Shown: positions 33,013-44,800 of the stretch, in pieces | How the letters are laid out: the number at the start of each line of letters is the position of its first letter | Position numbering within the stretch: the first letter of the stretch is position 1 | Source of the DNA: Owenia fusiformis | Taxonomy: Eukaryota; Annelida; Polychaeta; Sabellida; Oweniidae | Direction: 5' to 3' | Length of the DNA stretch: 64,000 nt | Assembly (NCBI GenBank): GCA_903813345.2 | Contig: CAIIXF020000004.1 | Location: 29,701,986 to 29,765,985, forward strand | Program-made: the position numbers and the translations under genes | The notes under the pieces: model-generated | Databases searched by the model: none | The model's input: the letters and a program-made list of their open reading frames with translations, nothing else | Told to the model about the DNA's origin: nothing

Positions 33013-33708
33013 AACTTGTAGACACTAACCCCCTCTATCGTCAGATTTCTCAGAGAATTCTGGTAAAATCACCAAGGTCAAAATCACTCCGCCGCCAGCT
33101 TAAAAGTTAAAATGAGATTTCCCACTGAACTTTGACATGTTTTCAGATAAATCAGGACCTAGCCTACCTTATAAATATTTAGTCCAAATTCACTTCCCAA
33201 ACGCCAGATGGCGCTCCAATGGGGTAGGAAAGGAGAAAAATGACTTTTTATACAGAAAACCAAATCACTAAATTATAAATGATATCACCGCTAGGCTTCA
33301 TAAAGTTAAAACCGTACCTTCAAACTTTCAAACGTGACTGCTAACATTTGAGTCAATCTGTCATTGCCAACGCACCTTTCACGAATTTTCCAACATACCA
33401 GAGTAATCCTTATAACAACGGCAATGGAAATTTATAACGGAAATCCCTTGGAATTACAAGTGAATCTTCATTATTTTGTTTTCTTCCGAATATCCAAAAT
33501 GGCGGGCGTTGCAACTTTAAATATGACGTCATCGACAAAATAGAATCACCCAATTTTAGGGAGGCAGGCATAACGTGTTGCCATCTATCTATCACAAATA
33601 ACCCTATTTACATTCGGTACGACTTCACTACTTAAAAGAGAGCTTCGTGGTTAGTTGAGGCTTTAAGCTGGCGATATTTTTCACAACGTAACCGAGAACG
33701 CAAAGTCC
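33013..33708. other. Non-coding, nothing recognised
   Basis: Contains ATGGCGCTCC and AAAATGGCGGGCG words common in dispersed repeats of such genomes, but no bounded element or gene could be drawn. Confidence 0.4.
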
Positions 33709-33998
33709 ACTGGCGGATTAGGGGGGGGGGGGGGCAAGAAAAAAAAATTGGGCCCAAAAAAATAGTGGGCCAAAAAAGGCCTTCAGGCTCCAACAAGTGG
33801 GCCTTTTTGGTCATTACTTGGCCTTATTTTTTAATTTCAGGCCAAATTTTGAAGAAAATGGGCCTCAAAATTTCAAAATCTGGGCCCACTTTTGGGTTTT
33901 AGGGGCCTAAAAATTGTTTTTCTCTGAAAAACGTTTTTTTCTCTGACTTGAAATTTGCCCCCCCCCCCCCTGTTAGTTCCCAGATCCGTCCCTGAAGT
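33709..33998. repeat. Poly-G/poly-C-ended MITE-like element
   Basis: The left end (CTGGCGGATTAGG then a G run of 14) and right end (a C run of 12 then GTTAGTTCCCAGATCCGTCC) are loosely inverted. The inside is purine-rich and repeats GGGCC words (TTGGGCCCAAAA, TGGGCCTTTTTGG). The G run could form quadruplexes. Boundaries are approximate. Confidence 0.5.
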
Positions 33999-34144
33999 CC
34001 ATGAATCAATCCCAGGAAATCATTACAGTCAATAGTCATGTATATAGCGCGCATATTAAACAAGCGCTAATTTAAATTTGTCTACTTCAGACGCCCGATC
34101 AGCTTCGTCAGTTTCGTGGTTAGAACGGGATATTTGCTATTTTA

Positions 34145-34288
34145 TATGGTTGGCCTATTAGTATAAAGAATGCATGCGTTGTTTACGGGTGTGTAGGCGT
34201 TAATTACGCTCGTGTAGGTACGAGCGTAATTAACGCCTACACACCCGTAAACAACGCATGCATTCTTTATACTAATAGGCCAACCATA
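34145..34288. repeat. Perfect palindrome: 69-bp arms, 6-nt loop
   Basis: 34145-34213 is the exact reverse complement of 34220-34288 and the loop is GTAGGT. The pairing stops abruptly at both outer sides. The arms contain no ORF. A perfect arm of this length either arose very recently (fold-back element, or template switching) or is a sequencing or assembly fold-back artefact. Confidence 0.95.
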
Positions 34289-34370
34289 GTTGCGAGTTTG
34301 AGACGCGTGTGCTCCTTGCGTTTATTCATTTATAATGACTTTATAGCTTGAACGCGTTCTTGCATCTTAA

Positions 34371-34534
34371 GCCCCAGTCACATTTGCTCTTCGTCGGCCG
34401 TATCGCGGCCGTAGCTTCACACAATTGATATAGAAAATCATTTTACTGCTTATTCCTATATTTTATGCTGCATATTTTTCTCGATTTTTGGAAGCTCCGA
34501 CCGCCGTACGGTTGCGATCAAATGCGACTGAGGC
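34371..34534. repeat. MITE with CCCCAGTCACATTTG-type ends
   Basis: The left GCCCCAGTCACATTTG pairs with the right CAAATGCGACTGAGGC. Inner CGGCCGTATCGCGGCCG and CCGCCGTACGG words continue the inverse pattern. One isolated end of the same family (GACAAATGTGACTGGGGTG) occurs at about 36510-36530 in intron 1 of the first defensin-like gene. Confidence 0.6.
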
Positions 34535-34965
34535 ATAAGCAACCGTAGTGTTTTTTTCAGTCTCACTTAAAAATTGAAGGTCTAGGATTTCACTATTCCA
34601 TTTTACTCCCAAACCAAATGGATCGGGGTTTGCTTGAAAAGTTATTCACCAGTGTGTGCCACATTTTAAAATGAATTGTAAATATTACATTTCGGGCCAC
34701 TGACGATTTGGTACCTTATGTATGCTTTGTACTTGAGTAATATTAGTAATGTTAATAAAAACATTGTCAGCTCATGAATTGTGTATTATATCAACGCCCA
34801 CTCGCCCATCGATACTTTTTAGAGAGATTCCAAATATGTCTATACACGCAAAGATCTTAAATGTTCCAGCTTAACACACATCATGGGCGAAGCATAGCAG
34901 ATCATTTCCTAAAACAATCGTCGATCCGCTTCGGACATATACCCGACTTGTTCATTGCATAGTTA

Positions 34966-35312
34966 TCACACGTAAGCCTAACATTGTGATGAGATGGTAC
35001 AATCTGTATTGCATGTAGGCCCAATATTTTCATAGCATCAGTATCACACGTAGGCCAAACATTGTGATAAGATGGTACAATCTGCTTCGCACGAAGACCA
35101 AACACTTTCACGGCATAATCATCACACGTAGGCCCATCATGTTCATAGCATCATTATCACAAGTAGGCCCAACATAATTATACGATGGTACAATCTGAAT
35201 TGGATGTTGGCCAAAAATTAAGCATGTCAATACTATCATTATCACACGTAGGACCAACAATGTCATAAAATGATACAATCTGTATCTCATGTAGGCCAAA
35301 CATGTTCATAGA
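34966..35312. repeat. ~75-80-bp tandem repeat upstream of the first defensin-like gene
   Basis: About four and a half degenerate units run on CACACGTAGGCCCAACAT, GATGGTACAATCTGTAT and TGTTCATAGCATCATTATC. A single unit occurs at 41399-41457 at the matching place upstream of the second gene. The array was therefore part of, or grew after, the gene duplication. Confidence 0.7.
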
Positions 35313-35404
35313 TATGATAAATTGGTATTCTAAGTTATTGTGATGTCACACGCGTTAATGTAATAAGCTCAAAATTAATGTTTCCTCGTTATTATTAGAA
35401 TAAT

Positions 35405-35651
35405 TGAGTAACCATTACGAGATACAAACTGGCAATTCAAAATAACGTTTCACTTCGCTGATTGTCTTGTGTGTTATTTTATTGATATGTCATTGCGTAT
35501 TACAATCAATGTTTTGCACAAACATAAAATGATGTTGGTATAACAACGATTAACAGTCACTTTTAATGGGATCCATTTTCTATTACTCTACATTGAACTT
35601 AACTGTAGTTGCATCAAGGTGTGCGTTTAGTATTTGCCGTCACTGGATAAG
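35405..35651 (+). promoter_or_regulatory. Conserved upstream block of defensin-like gene 1
   Basis: Two segments are conserved with 41522-41848 before gene 2: a ~75-bp block around AACTGGCAATTCAAAATAAC and GTTTCACTTCGCTGAT, and a ~55-bp block ending GAGGTGTGCGTTTA (AAGG in gene 1) and CGGTCACTGGA just before the ATG (probable 5' UTR). Conservation of both after duplication suggests promoter function. No clear TATA or kappaB site was identified. Confidence 0.5.
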
Positions 35652-38460
35652 ATGAATTCTCTAAGTTTGCTTGTTTGCATCGTTGCTGTTGCAATCCTCG
35701 CGGAATCAGTCAATGGTATTGGTAAGTAGATGTAATGACTTGTATTTTACTGAGAATGGAAATTGATTTAACGACTTTACTATTATGATTGCATAGCCCA
35801 TACGTTAACATTGCGTAAATGTAAAAAAAGTGCGATTCAAATAGAAAGAAAACTTCACAAATTATTTTTTAACTCATATGTTTCGTTATACCAAATAAAA
35901 TCACCTACTACATGCAATGAGCAATACATTTGCGGACTGCTTTCACTTATTTTTTGTAGTTCAATAGCGTTAGGAATAAAAGCCATTGGAAACAGCACCA
36001 GCGAATCATACTTTAAAATGTACCATTTTTTTAACAGGATAAAATGACTTGATAGCCCCATGGTATTTAAGCTTGTAAATGAGATTTAGATGTAATGGGC
36101 GCTTTTAATTTATTTTATATGTCCGGCGTGGGGGAGCAGTTTCAAATGTGAATTTCATTATATTGGTTTTATATCGTCTAAAACTACACTTTAGAGGAGA
36201 GAGAGAACGTGTCAGTTTGGGAAAGGGGTCGACAAATAAGTCATATTGTCTTTACATGTCAAAGCAAAATATAATCCAAGTTATTGTCAGGTACTGTTGG
36301 AAGAAGGTGTAATAGGTGTGACATAAACTGTTAAGTATTCATACTCATACCATACCTTGCATTTGAAATTAAAGATGCAATGTTATGAACTGATTTTATA
36401 TCATGAGATCAAATTAAACAGTTCTTTTTTCGGTTCAGTTCAATGAAAAAGGAGTACGATGACTGATTCACCGATTTAATTGATCTGCGGTCGACTTGCG
36501 GCCTCCGTGCGACAAATGTGACTGGGGTGTAACATCACATATATGCTCTACTTAATTTTATGCTATGGGATAGATGTGCAGATGTGCATTTTTGATGTTT
36601 TAGCGCCGATGCCTTGTGAACCTCGCCGTGGTGTTTGCCGGAATAATTGTCAGATAGCTGGAGAAGTACACAATTCGAAGTTGAATTGCTTTCATCCGAG
36701 TCCGCCTAAGTGCTGTGGTAAGTTGTTTTTTATCATAAAACAAATTTTAAGAAACGTCGAAAGCTTGAATACATATCTTTGTTGATAAATCGTATCTACG
36801 AGTTTTTTCAGACAGAAGTAAAGAATTTTGTAGTTAACAATTATTTTTAACAAAAGTTAACAAAAAGAACATCAATTATTGTCTTCTTTAGCGATGTCAT
36901 AAGTGGATTAAGTCATTTGCAAAGAATCGACTTTAGATTTTTTTTTCATTATTTCAATAACTAAGAATTACACTAAACTGCTTCATAGTTTTCAAAGTTT
37001 TTTTTATGGATTCTAACATGTACACCAAAGACGTTTTTATCCTACCTTGCTTTTGCTGTCCAATTTCTGAGCAGTTATGGATGCTTCAAGTGTTGACAGA
37101 ATATGAGTCATTAACATTTTGTGGCTGCATTCATTTCAGACAAGTTAAGAATTTTAAGTTTCTGTTTGAAGTCATTTATATTTGTATCATTGTACCTTCT
37201 GAAGGATATTTCTCCATGAGTTGTCTTTTTTATATTCATTCTAGTATTTGCAAATACTGGAAAATGATCTAAAATATCCATAAGAATGACATTACTACGA
37301 TTAGCATTGTTTAAATTGATGAACATGTTATCTATTAATGTAGCAGAATGTGATGCACACTCCCCTCCATAAGTTTGGCAACCTTAGCTTCCCCATTGAA
37401 CTACGTGTTAAAGCCTCTTTACGTTTGGATTTTTATTTGCTTAGCCTGCGATGAAACTTTAAATATATGTTTCCATCAATATTTTAAGTAATTTCATCGG
37501 AGAGTAAGCAAAAAAAACCAATGGAAATTGATTCGCAAAATTTATCATTTAATATAGGATCCTAGCGAAGTTTGTTATTTATATATTTTTTGATAAAAAT
37601 AGCTACCCCGCCACCTTCTTTGTTTACACGAGATGAAAATTGAGCATTGTAGTTGGTTCGAAGGGTAGCATATCTTTTTTCAGAGTTCTCAATCAACCAA
37701 CTTTCTGGTATAAAGATAATTTGTAAAGGGTTTATCTTAAAATTGATTAACAAGTAACTTCAGCTCTATTTTTTTTATTTGGGAGACTTTTATATTTACA
37801 ATTCTTGGTCATTTTACGAATCTAATAGAGCTATTAATTCATTAAGTGTTCTGAATGTACAGTTTGAAATGGCTCTGTTAGTACATACATACAAACTTCA
37901 TCATTTATCCTCCAAGTATTGGATAAAACCCTTACAAAGATTACTAAGACGTACCCCAAACACGTCCAATCATAGGATAACTTTTCATGTTATATTGATA
38001 AGTAAATGAAGCATGAACTCCTGTACATCCATACAATATAGTTTTATGATATTTTTTATAGTTCCATATCCCCTTCGGCGGTGAGATACCATAACCGGGA
38101 AAACTCTGCAAATGATATACATGTATCTAGTAAGTTGATGTTTTGACTGCATTGTCATAATTTTTACATAGTATCAGCAAATCGTATCAAATCATTTTCT
38201 TGAATTTGACTAGAATATATTAATGTATAAAGTTTGTAAAGTTTATAACGTGTATAACGTTTTATAACTATTTTCCGTAGCTGTTTATTTATTTTGTAGT
38301 TTTGATAAATTTACATTGTCTTTCATTAAACTCAGATATTCAATGATTCAAGTGAAATGGAAAACTTATTCTAATATAAATATAATGTGATCACACGATT
38401 TTTCTATAATTTAAGTGAATTCTGATATTATTTTTGTATACGTGTTTTATTTCAGGTTAA
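35652..38460 (+). CDS. Beta-defensin-like secreted peptide 1 (three exons, 62 aa)
   Basis: Exons 35652-35721, 36604-36717 and 38456-38460 join in frame (both introns phase 1) to 62 residues. Residues 1-22 (MNSLSLLVCIVAVAILAESV, then NG) are a clear signal peptide. The ~39-residue mature part has six cysteines at 28, 35, 39, 52, 60 and 61, spacing C-x6-C-x3-C-x12-C-x7-CC. This fits the beta-defensin-like domain of molluscan big defensins (C-x6-C-x3-C-x12..14-C-x4..7-CC). It is cationic (five Arg/Lys against two Glu) and ends Cys-Cys-Gly-stop, with the stop in the tiny third exon. Big defensins also carry an N-terminal hydrophobic domain; no exon for one was found, so this is the stand-alone form. 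The likely role is an extracellular antimicrobial peptide. Other disulfide-rich peptides with similar spacing (crotamine-like toxins) cannot be excluded. Intron 2 holds LINE fragments. Confidence 0.75.
37111..37753 (-). pseudogene. LINE endonuclease fragment
   Basis: On the - strand, 37753-37562 encodes PLQIIFIPESWLIEN and KEGGGVAIFIKKYINN, the ExW and GGG motifs of an apurinic-type LINE endonuclease. 37326-37111 encodes NVILMDILDHFPVFANTRMN, the conserved DHFPV end of that domain. The ~230 bp between them do not read as protein, so the domain is damaged. It lies antisense in intron 2 of defensin-like gene 1. A + strand frame at 37779-38009 (INSLSVLNVQFEMALLVHTY) may be the C-terminal part of another LINE, with low confidence. 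Confidence 0.65.
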
Positions 38461-38562
38461 GCAACATTACAAAGCAATGTACATACATAGACAATTTAAC
38501 AAGGTCATCGTATTTGTATAAGTTACACTAACTACAGATTAATGTACCAATTTCACCATACA

Positions 38563-38573
38563 AATAAAATAAA
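38563..38573 (+). terminator. Poly(A) signals of defensin-like gene 1
   Basis: Two overlapping AATAAA hexamers occur about 105 bp after the stop codon. The same AAATAAAATAAAAT block follows gene 2, which supports them as the shared 3' end. Confidence 0.65.
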
Positions 38574-38802
38574 ATGTTTTACATTATTGATTAGTTTGTT
38601 TTGCATTTTTCTTAAATTCGTCGGAGTGCATTACAAGTCTCCTCAGAATGTTATAAGTACAAATACATGCATTGACATATGTGTTGTTTTTTTTAGAATA
38701 GGTTGAAACATAAAATAGATTTAAAATTTAAAATTCAGTTTGTTAAAATATACACATATGGCAACCTCGAATCAATCTATCCTACTTATTGATCTTAAAA
38801 AT

Positions 38803-39712
38803 GGGCTATTTTTCATACTTCATTCAATCACATTGAAATTTTCACAGATGATGTTGGAAATATTGATCTATTAAACACGCCAATGACAATGGGCTAGCGT
38901 CAATTCCATTGTTATGGCTGTTGCTATGGTGACAATTTATAGAGTTTTTCTACACGCTGTTATGCCTCAAAATATATCAAATTTACATGTAGGACTGCAT
39001 TTTAACTCATAGACCTTCAAAATAATCACCATCTAAGTAAATGCTTTGTCCTTAAAGACGTGCAACAGGTCACATGGGTTCAATGACTGCAAACTGCCAT
39101 TGGAAACTTTAATTAACTTTCATTGCTGTCAAAATGGATTCCCCGTAACACCATCTTTGCATTTGGAAAGAGGTGTTAGTCGCATGGTGTCGGGTCTGGA
39201 AAATAGGTAGCACGGGGTTGTTGTGTGGCTATGGAGAAGGCTTCAACTACTGCATCTTTGGAAATTTGGACTCTGTGGGTGGAACATTGTCGTCATGTCA
39301 GTTAAATCCCCCTTCAACCACATTTGACTGGATTGAATCTGTTACTGATCCCTGACCATCACTATGACACATGTCCTTGATTTCTATGTATCAGTGACTC
39401 ATAAATGAGACATTGGAACGTAGTTACCATTGTGATAAGACATGAAACAAATAATGCAGCCTTGCATGAAAATGTGAGGTCATTTGGAGGTATACAGCAT
39501 GTAATTAAAACTCTACAAATCATATTCAAAAGTCGCTTACAAAATGGTTCCCCGCCTACCCAAAACAATCGTCACCATAGTAACAGCCATAACAATGAAA
39601 TTGACACTAATCTGTTGTCATTGGTCTTGTTTAATAGGTTAATAGATTACACATCATCTGTGAAAATTTCAATGTGATTGGATAGAGTATGAGAAAATAA
39701 GAGCAGTTGGTT
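38803..39712. repeat. ~900-bp long-TIR element between the two defensin-like genes
   Basis: The left arm (about 38803-38935: CAATCACATTGAAATTTTC, ACAGATGATG, ATGACAATGGG, GTTATGGCTGTTGCTATGG) is inverted at 39570-39712 (CCATAGTAACAGCCATAAC, CAATGAAATTGACAC, GTTGTCATTGG, GAAAATTTCAATGTGATTGG). Arms are ~120 bp and ~85-90% alike by eye. The interior has no convincing ORF. Exact ends and target duplication were not resolved. Confidence 0.7.
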
Positions 39713-41398
39713 ACTTACTTTCTGATTTGAAATACTAAGTTACTATATATGTTAAACAGTTACAGAATTGATTAATGCTGTTCATTATTTCACACCCATC
39801 TATAGCTGGTTAGGTGTGATTGACAAGGGTACAAAAGATGGCCAAGGGTCCTTGAATACAAATAAAGGTTTAATAAGTATACGTTTCATGAGTAACAGGT
39901 TCTTATAGAATATGAATTTCATAAGAAATAAGGTTTACTGGTATAAGCATGAATTAAATTATACACGATCTCAAAATATGGGAGTTGCTCTCACTTTGTG
40001 TGAGTGTATATAATCTACCTTGGATAATAGAGTGAGTTCAAAATACTCAAAATAACATGTTTTTACTTTGGAAATGTGGATAGAAACATATTATATCAAA
40101 TTGTAATGATTTTTGGTGTTTTAAAAACATTATTTTTGGGTATAAGATATGAAAACAAGGAAAACTCACCCAAACATGCCATTATATCAAAAATTCCATT
40201 GTCAATGAAAAGTAGAAAAATACTCCAATCAGCATTGAGATATTTGTCACATGATCAATAAACAATGATGTCATATAGAGGTAGAAAAATAATATCTGAA
40301 AATATATCTTATATTGCCGTGCACACTGTGCATCTTACAATCAATATCAAAATACATCTATTTATAAGTTACATTAAATGTCAGCGGCGTAACAAGGATT
40401 TTGATAGCATGTACGCGAGGCCTGAGGTCGAGCAAAACTAGGGGGTCCGGGGGCATGCTCCCTGGAAAATCGTCGATGATTGGAACAGACGTTGATGTCA
40501 GGAACATATACATGAATACAAATGATCATTACTAGACATTATGTCGCTGAGAAATCGTAGTTGCTAAAACCTTTAACAAGAAAAGTGTCCATCACAGGAG
40601 GTCTAGTGAATAAATACTAGAATATGAGTTTTTCTGAGATTAAAAGCAACATCTATGTATTAATGCAAGGTTACAGATGAGGTACCTGGAGTAGTTTTTT
40701 TTCTTTTTACATATGCTTCTAGAAATAAAATATTCCAGTCAAAATAACTGAAATTGTATCATTAATTTGTTTATTTTAATTTTGTTTTCAAAAATATTAA
40801 TGTTCAGTATAAAACTAATATTAGGACATTTAAACGATTTTTAGAAGGAACTTAACACTGGAACTAAAAGGATATCAATCGAAAAAAGACTAGAACTAAA
40901 AATAGATATTCAGGTAGCCGACAGCCGAAAGTTGCCTTCCCGATTACAAGCTTGGTCAGTAAATTCAAGACACATTCTTATCTTTTTAAATTAAGGTTGG
41001 CGCGATTCCTTTAAGAATTGAAAGAATTCTTATTAACGAACTTTTGACCAGATTACCAATAAGTGTTAAAAATGAACGATCATACAGTATGGATTTAAGG
41101 AATGAAAGCATGTCATTTTAGTTTCTACATAAATAAAGTTTTAAGATTAGGTGATAACATGTGTTCCCCAAGTTGTGTTTTTATTTTGAGAACAATTTTA
41201 TTTTCTCTATCAGAGATTATTGTCTATACACTCAATGTTCCAGTTTTAACACCCACTATGGACGCAATATAGCTCATTTCGGAATTCAACTTCTTAACCG
41301 TCCAAACGTTAAAACGATTGCTATTCTTATTTGTGTCTCTTGGTTCTGCAATTCTTATTGTGTTTCTTGATATTATCCTACCAAGATGCATTTTAATG
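39713..41398. other. Intergenic, mostly unrecognised
   Basis: Chance frames only. A segment at 40385-40480 (AGGGGGTCCGGGGGCATGCT) looks like a common dispersed-repeat end, but no second end was found. Nothing else is supported. Confidence 0.45.
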
Positions 41399-41848
41399 AG
41401 ATGGTACAATCTGTATCGCACGTAGGTCCAACATGATCATAGTATCATTGTGACACCGTACATATTAATGTAATAAAAGCCTTCACAAGGTAAATTTTAA
41501 TGTTCCATCGGCACATTCATAATTTATGTTTAGTAACCATTACTAGCTACAAACTGGCAATTCAAAATAACGTTTCACTTCGCTGATCGTCTAATGTGTT
41601 ATTTTTATTGATAGTTTATTATGTATAACATTAAATGTTTTGCTCTAACATAAAATAAAATTGATACATATATTGGTGTAACAACGATTGGCAGTCTTTT
41701 TTAGTTTACTCTCAATTTGAATAGATTTATTTGAAATCAAATTAAATAGATCTGATAACTAAGATCACAGCTAGATTAAAACTTAACTGCAGCTCCATCG
41801 AGGTGTGCGTTTACTATTTACGGTCACTGGACAAGACATTGAACAAAG
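41399..41848 (+). promoter_or_regulatory. Conserved upstream block of defensin-like gene 2
   Basis: One unit of the upstream tandem repeat (41399-41457) is followed by the same AACTGGCAATTCAAAATAAC block and the same pre-ATG block as gene 1. About 100 bp of additional AT-rich DNA (41690-41790) separates the two blocks compared with gene 1, so the distance to the start has changed. Confidence 0.5.
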
Positions 41849-44800
41849 ATGAATTCTCTAAAATTGCTAGTTTGCATCGTTGCTGTTGCGATCATCGCAG
41901 AATCAGTCAGTGGAGGGCTTCGTAAGTACATATATTAATATATGTTTCGTTATACCAAAATAAAGAAAATACTTACTCCATGTAATGGATATATACCATT
42001 TGCTGGTAACATTCACTTTTGTTTGTAGTCCAATAACGCTAGAATAAAAGCTATTAAAACGTACTAGGAGCACCACCAGCTGCCTGTTATATTAAATGTT
42101 AAAATCATGAAAGAATTAAAGGTTACTTAATATTATAGAAGATCAAAAGATTTCACTGTAGTCTTAAATGAAAAGTAAATGCGCCACTTGTTACAATAAT
42201 ACCAAAATGGACTCCAGACTCACAGTGGGTGGTATACCAGGGTTGGTATAACTCATTAAACACTGTTCAATTTTTCTTAAAGTTAATTGTTACAGTCTAA
42301 CGATTTAAATAAGTTTATATTTGTTATAATATTATCATTGAATGTTTCTAAACAACATTACAGATTTTCATTAATTTGAGATTTCAACAGGGATCGTAAA
42401 TTCAAAATAATCAACGAGAAAAAAATATTTCAAAAATACGAACATATATTAAAATTATGAGTGAACAATGATACAAAAATCTTCGCCTTGGTCTTTGAAA
42501 GTAGGTGAATCTTCAAAGTTTTTTATTTTGTTTTCAGCTCCATTGACCTTACATGGGGATAGCATCATATATCAACATATAATGATATCCCCATGTTAAG
42601 TCAATTTTTCGAAAATTACATACATTTGATTTATATCTTATTTATTATGACACTTGATGGAGCATTTTACCAATATTTTAAGAACTTTTATTTTCCAATG
42701 CTATTTGATTATTTCTTGACACTTTTTGTGATTAAGACAATCAAAATCTAAAACGTTTTAATTTCACTGTTTTCTGGTAGGAGGTTACAAGGGGTACAAT
42801 GCTATTCAGTGATTCCCATCCACTTTCAAATGTTTGAGTCAATTAGAAAAAATAAGAAAAAGTTACCCTTTCAATTTTAGTGAGGGGTGAAATAGGGGAT
42901 GACGTCGCACCCGTCACATCTCCGTCCCCCATCTGATGGGCCTGTACATTAATGTTTGTTCATACATTCTACTTTTATTCCAAATAAGATCATGATAAGA
43001 TCATTATTCAAAAGAGAACATGATTATGAATAAAAATAGGTTTGACCATAAGTGCAACCCTGGGGAACACCTATGACAAAGATAATGAAAAACCGTGGAT
43101 TACACAACAAATAAATAATATTATTTTACTTGTCAAATCCTGAAGAACAACATAAATATTCAATGAACGTGAAATAAATGTGACAATTATTTTTCCTAAA
43201 AATGAACTAATATATACAGACAAAAAGACGGTGTCGTTTTCAATATAACAAGTAGAATAAGTATTTCATGCTAATTCCCTTTCAAGCAACCTATTCATTA
43301 ATAGATCATCAGTCATAACCTTCAAAGATATCCATATTTAATAATTTAAATTTTTTATAGACCCCTGTTAGTACCTTCATTAATAACTAAATGGTAAATT
43401 GTTGCCCAACAGGTGAAAACATATTACTGGATGAGTGTGGTGTTAAAGCGGTTTTGAAATATGGTAAGGTTCTCTTCATGTAGGTAATTAGTGGTTTATT
43501 ATTCTATATTGATTCTGAAAATATTGGTGTCTATTTTTTTCAGCGTTTTGGAAATACGCAGATACAACCCTGGTGTAATTTAAAGGGGGTACTAGGAAAG
43601 CCATATATATATAATTCCTAGAATACACAACAATTAATGTGTACTTTTTAAAAAGATGATTTATGTTATCATAGCAACCAATTAGTACACATTAATGAAA
43701 ATTGTCATGGTTATAAGACATGGTGAGTAGATGATTACATGTAAATATCAAAATGATTTGCTGTATATTCTAGGAATTATACATGCTTTTATTGCACCCC
43801 CTTAAAATCATACCAAGGGGTATACATCTGCATACCATAGTAACCAGTAAACCAACACTAATGAAACTTTTCACGATAGTCAAACATAACAATGTGAATA
43901 ATATCTGTGAATATCAGGACCATGGTCATTTATTTTTTTCAAAAATTTGAAAACAAATAAAGAATTCTGTTGAAGTGTCACGACCCCTTTCTAAATTTAT
44001 TTGCATTGTCATATAATCATCATCAATAGATTCTACTGTGTGGATAAGATAAAACAGCAATTGATTTAATATTATCAAACATACTCTGAATAAGTTTTCT
44101 AAAATGTTTTCATGGTGATTCCTCCCAATCTCATGATAATAATATGTGTTTTAATTGTCTCACATTTTTATGAAAATGTGTACTTTTTTTAACATATGAT
44201 CTCCGCTACCATAGCAACCAGTTGACTAATTTTATTATTGTACGACATGATAAATAGATAATTATCTATAAATACCAAGATGATTGGTCGTATATTCTAG
44301 GAATTTTACATGGGTTTCCTAGTACCCCTCTCAAACTCACACTGGGGGGGGGGGGGGGTATAAATCCGCATATTTTCAAAACGCCGAAAAAACAGACACC
44401 AATATTTTCAGAATCAATGTAGAATCATAAACCACAAATAACCTACATAAAGAGAAATTTGCTTTTTTTCAAAACCACTTTAACACTACGCTCATCCAGT
44501 ATATGTAGGAATATGTGCTTAACATTTGAACGTATCAAAAGGGTGGTGAATCAACGGGGGAAACAGCTTAGCTAAGGCTTATCCGAAAATTTCCTTGAGC
44601 TCTGCAGTTAAGTATTCATATTCATATGCATGCAACATTGAACAAATATTTCACTCTATTTTCGGTGAATACCTGTACATCTTTCACAAGTGATATTCCA
44701 CGAAGCCCGAAGGGCAAGTGGAATATCACCTTGTGAAAGTGCTACAGGTATTCACCGAAAATAGAGTGAAATATTTGTTTTATTATATCACTGTCTAGCT

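Noticed and set aside
36604-36717. WAP- or Kazal-type reading of the cysteine peptide
   Set aside because: Those families need eight or differently spaced cysteines; the six-cysteine spacing with a terminal CC pair fits beta-defensin-like domains better.
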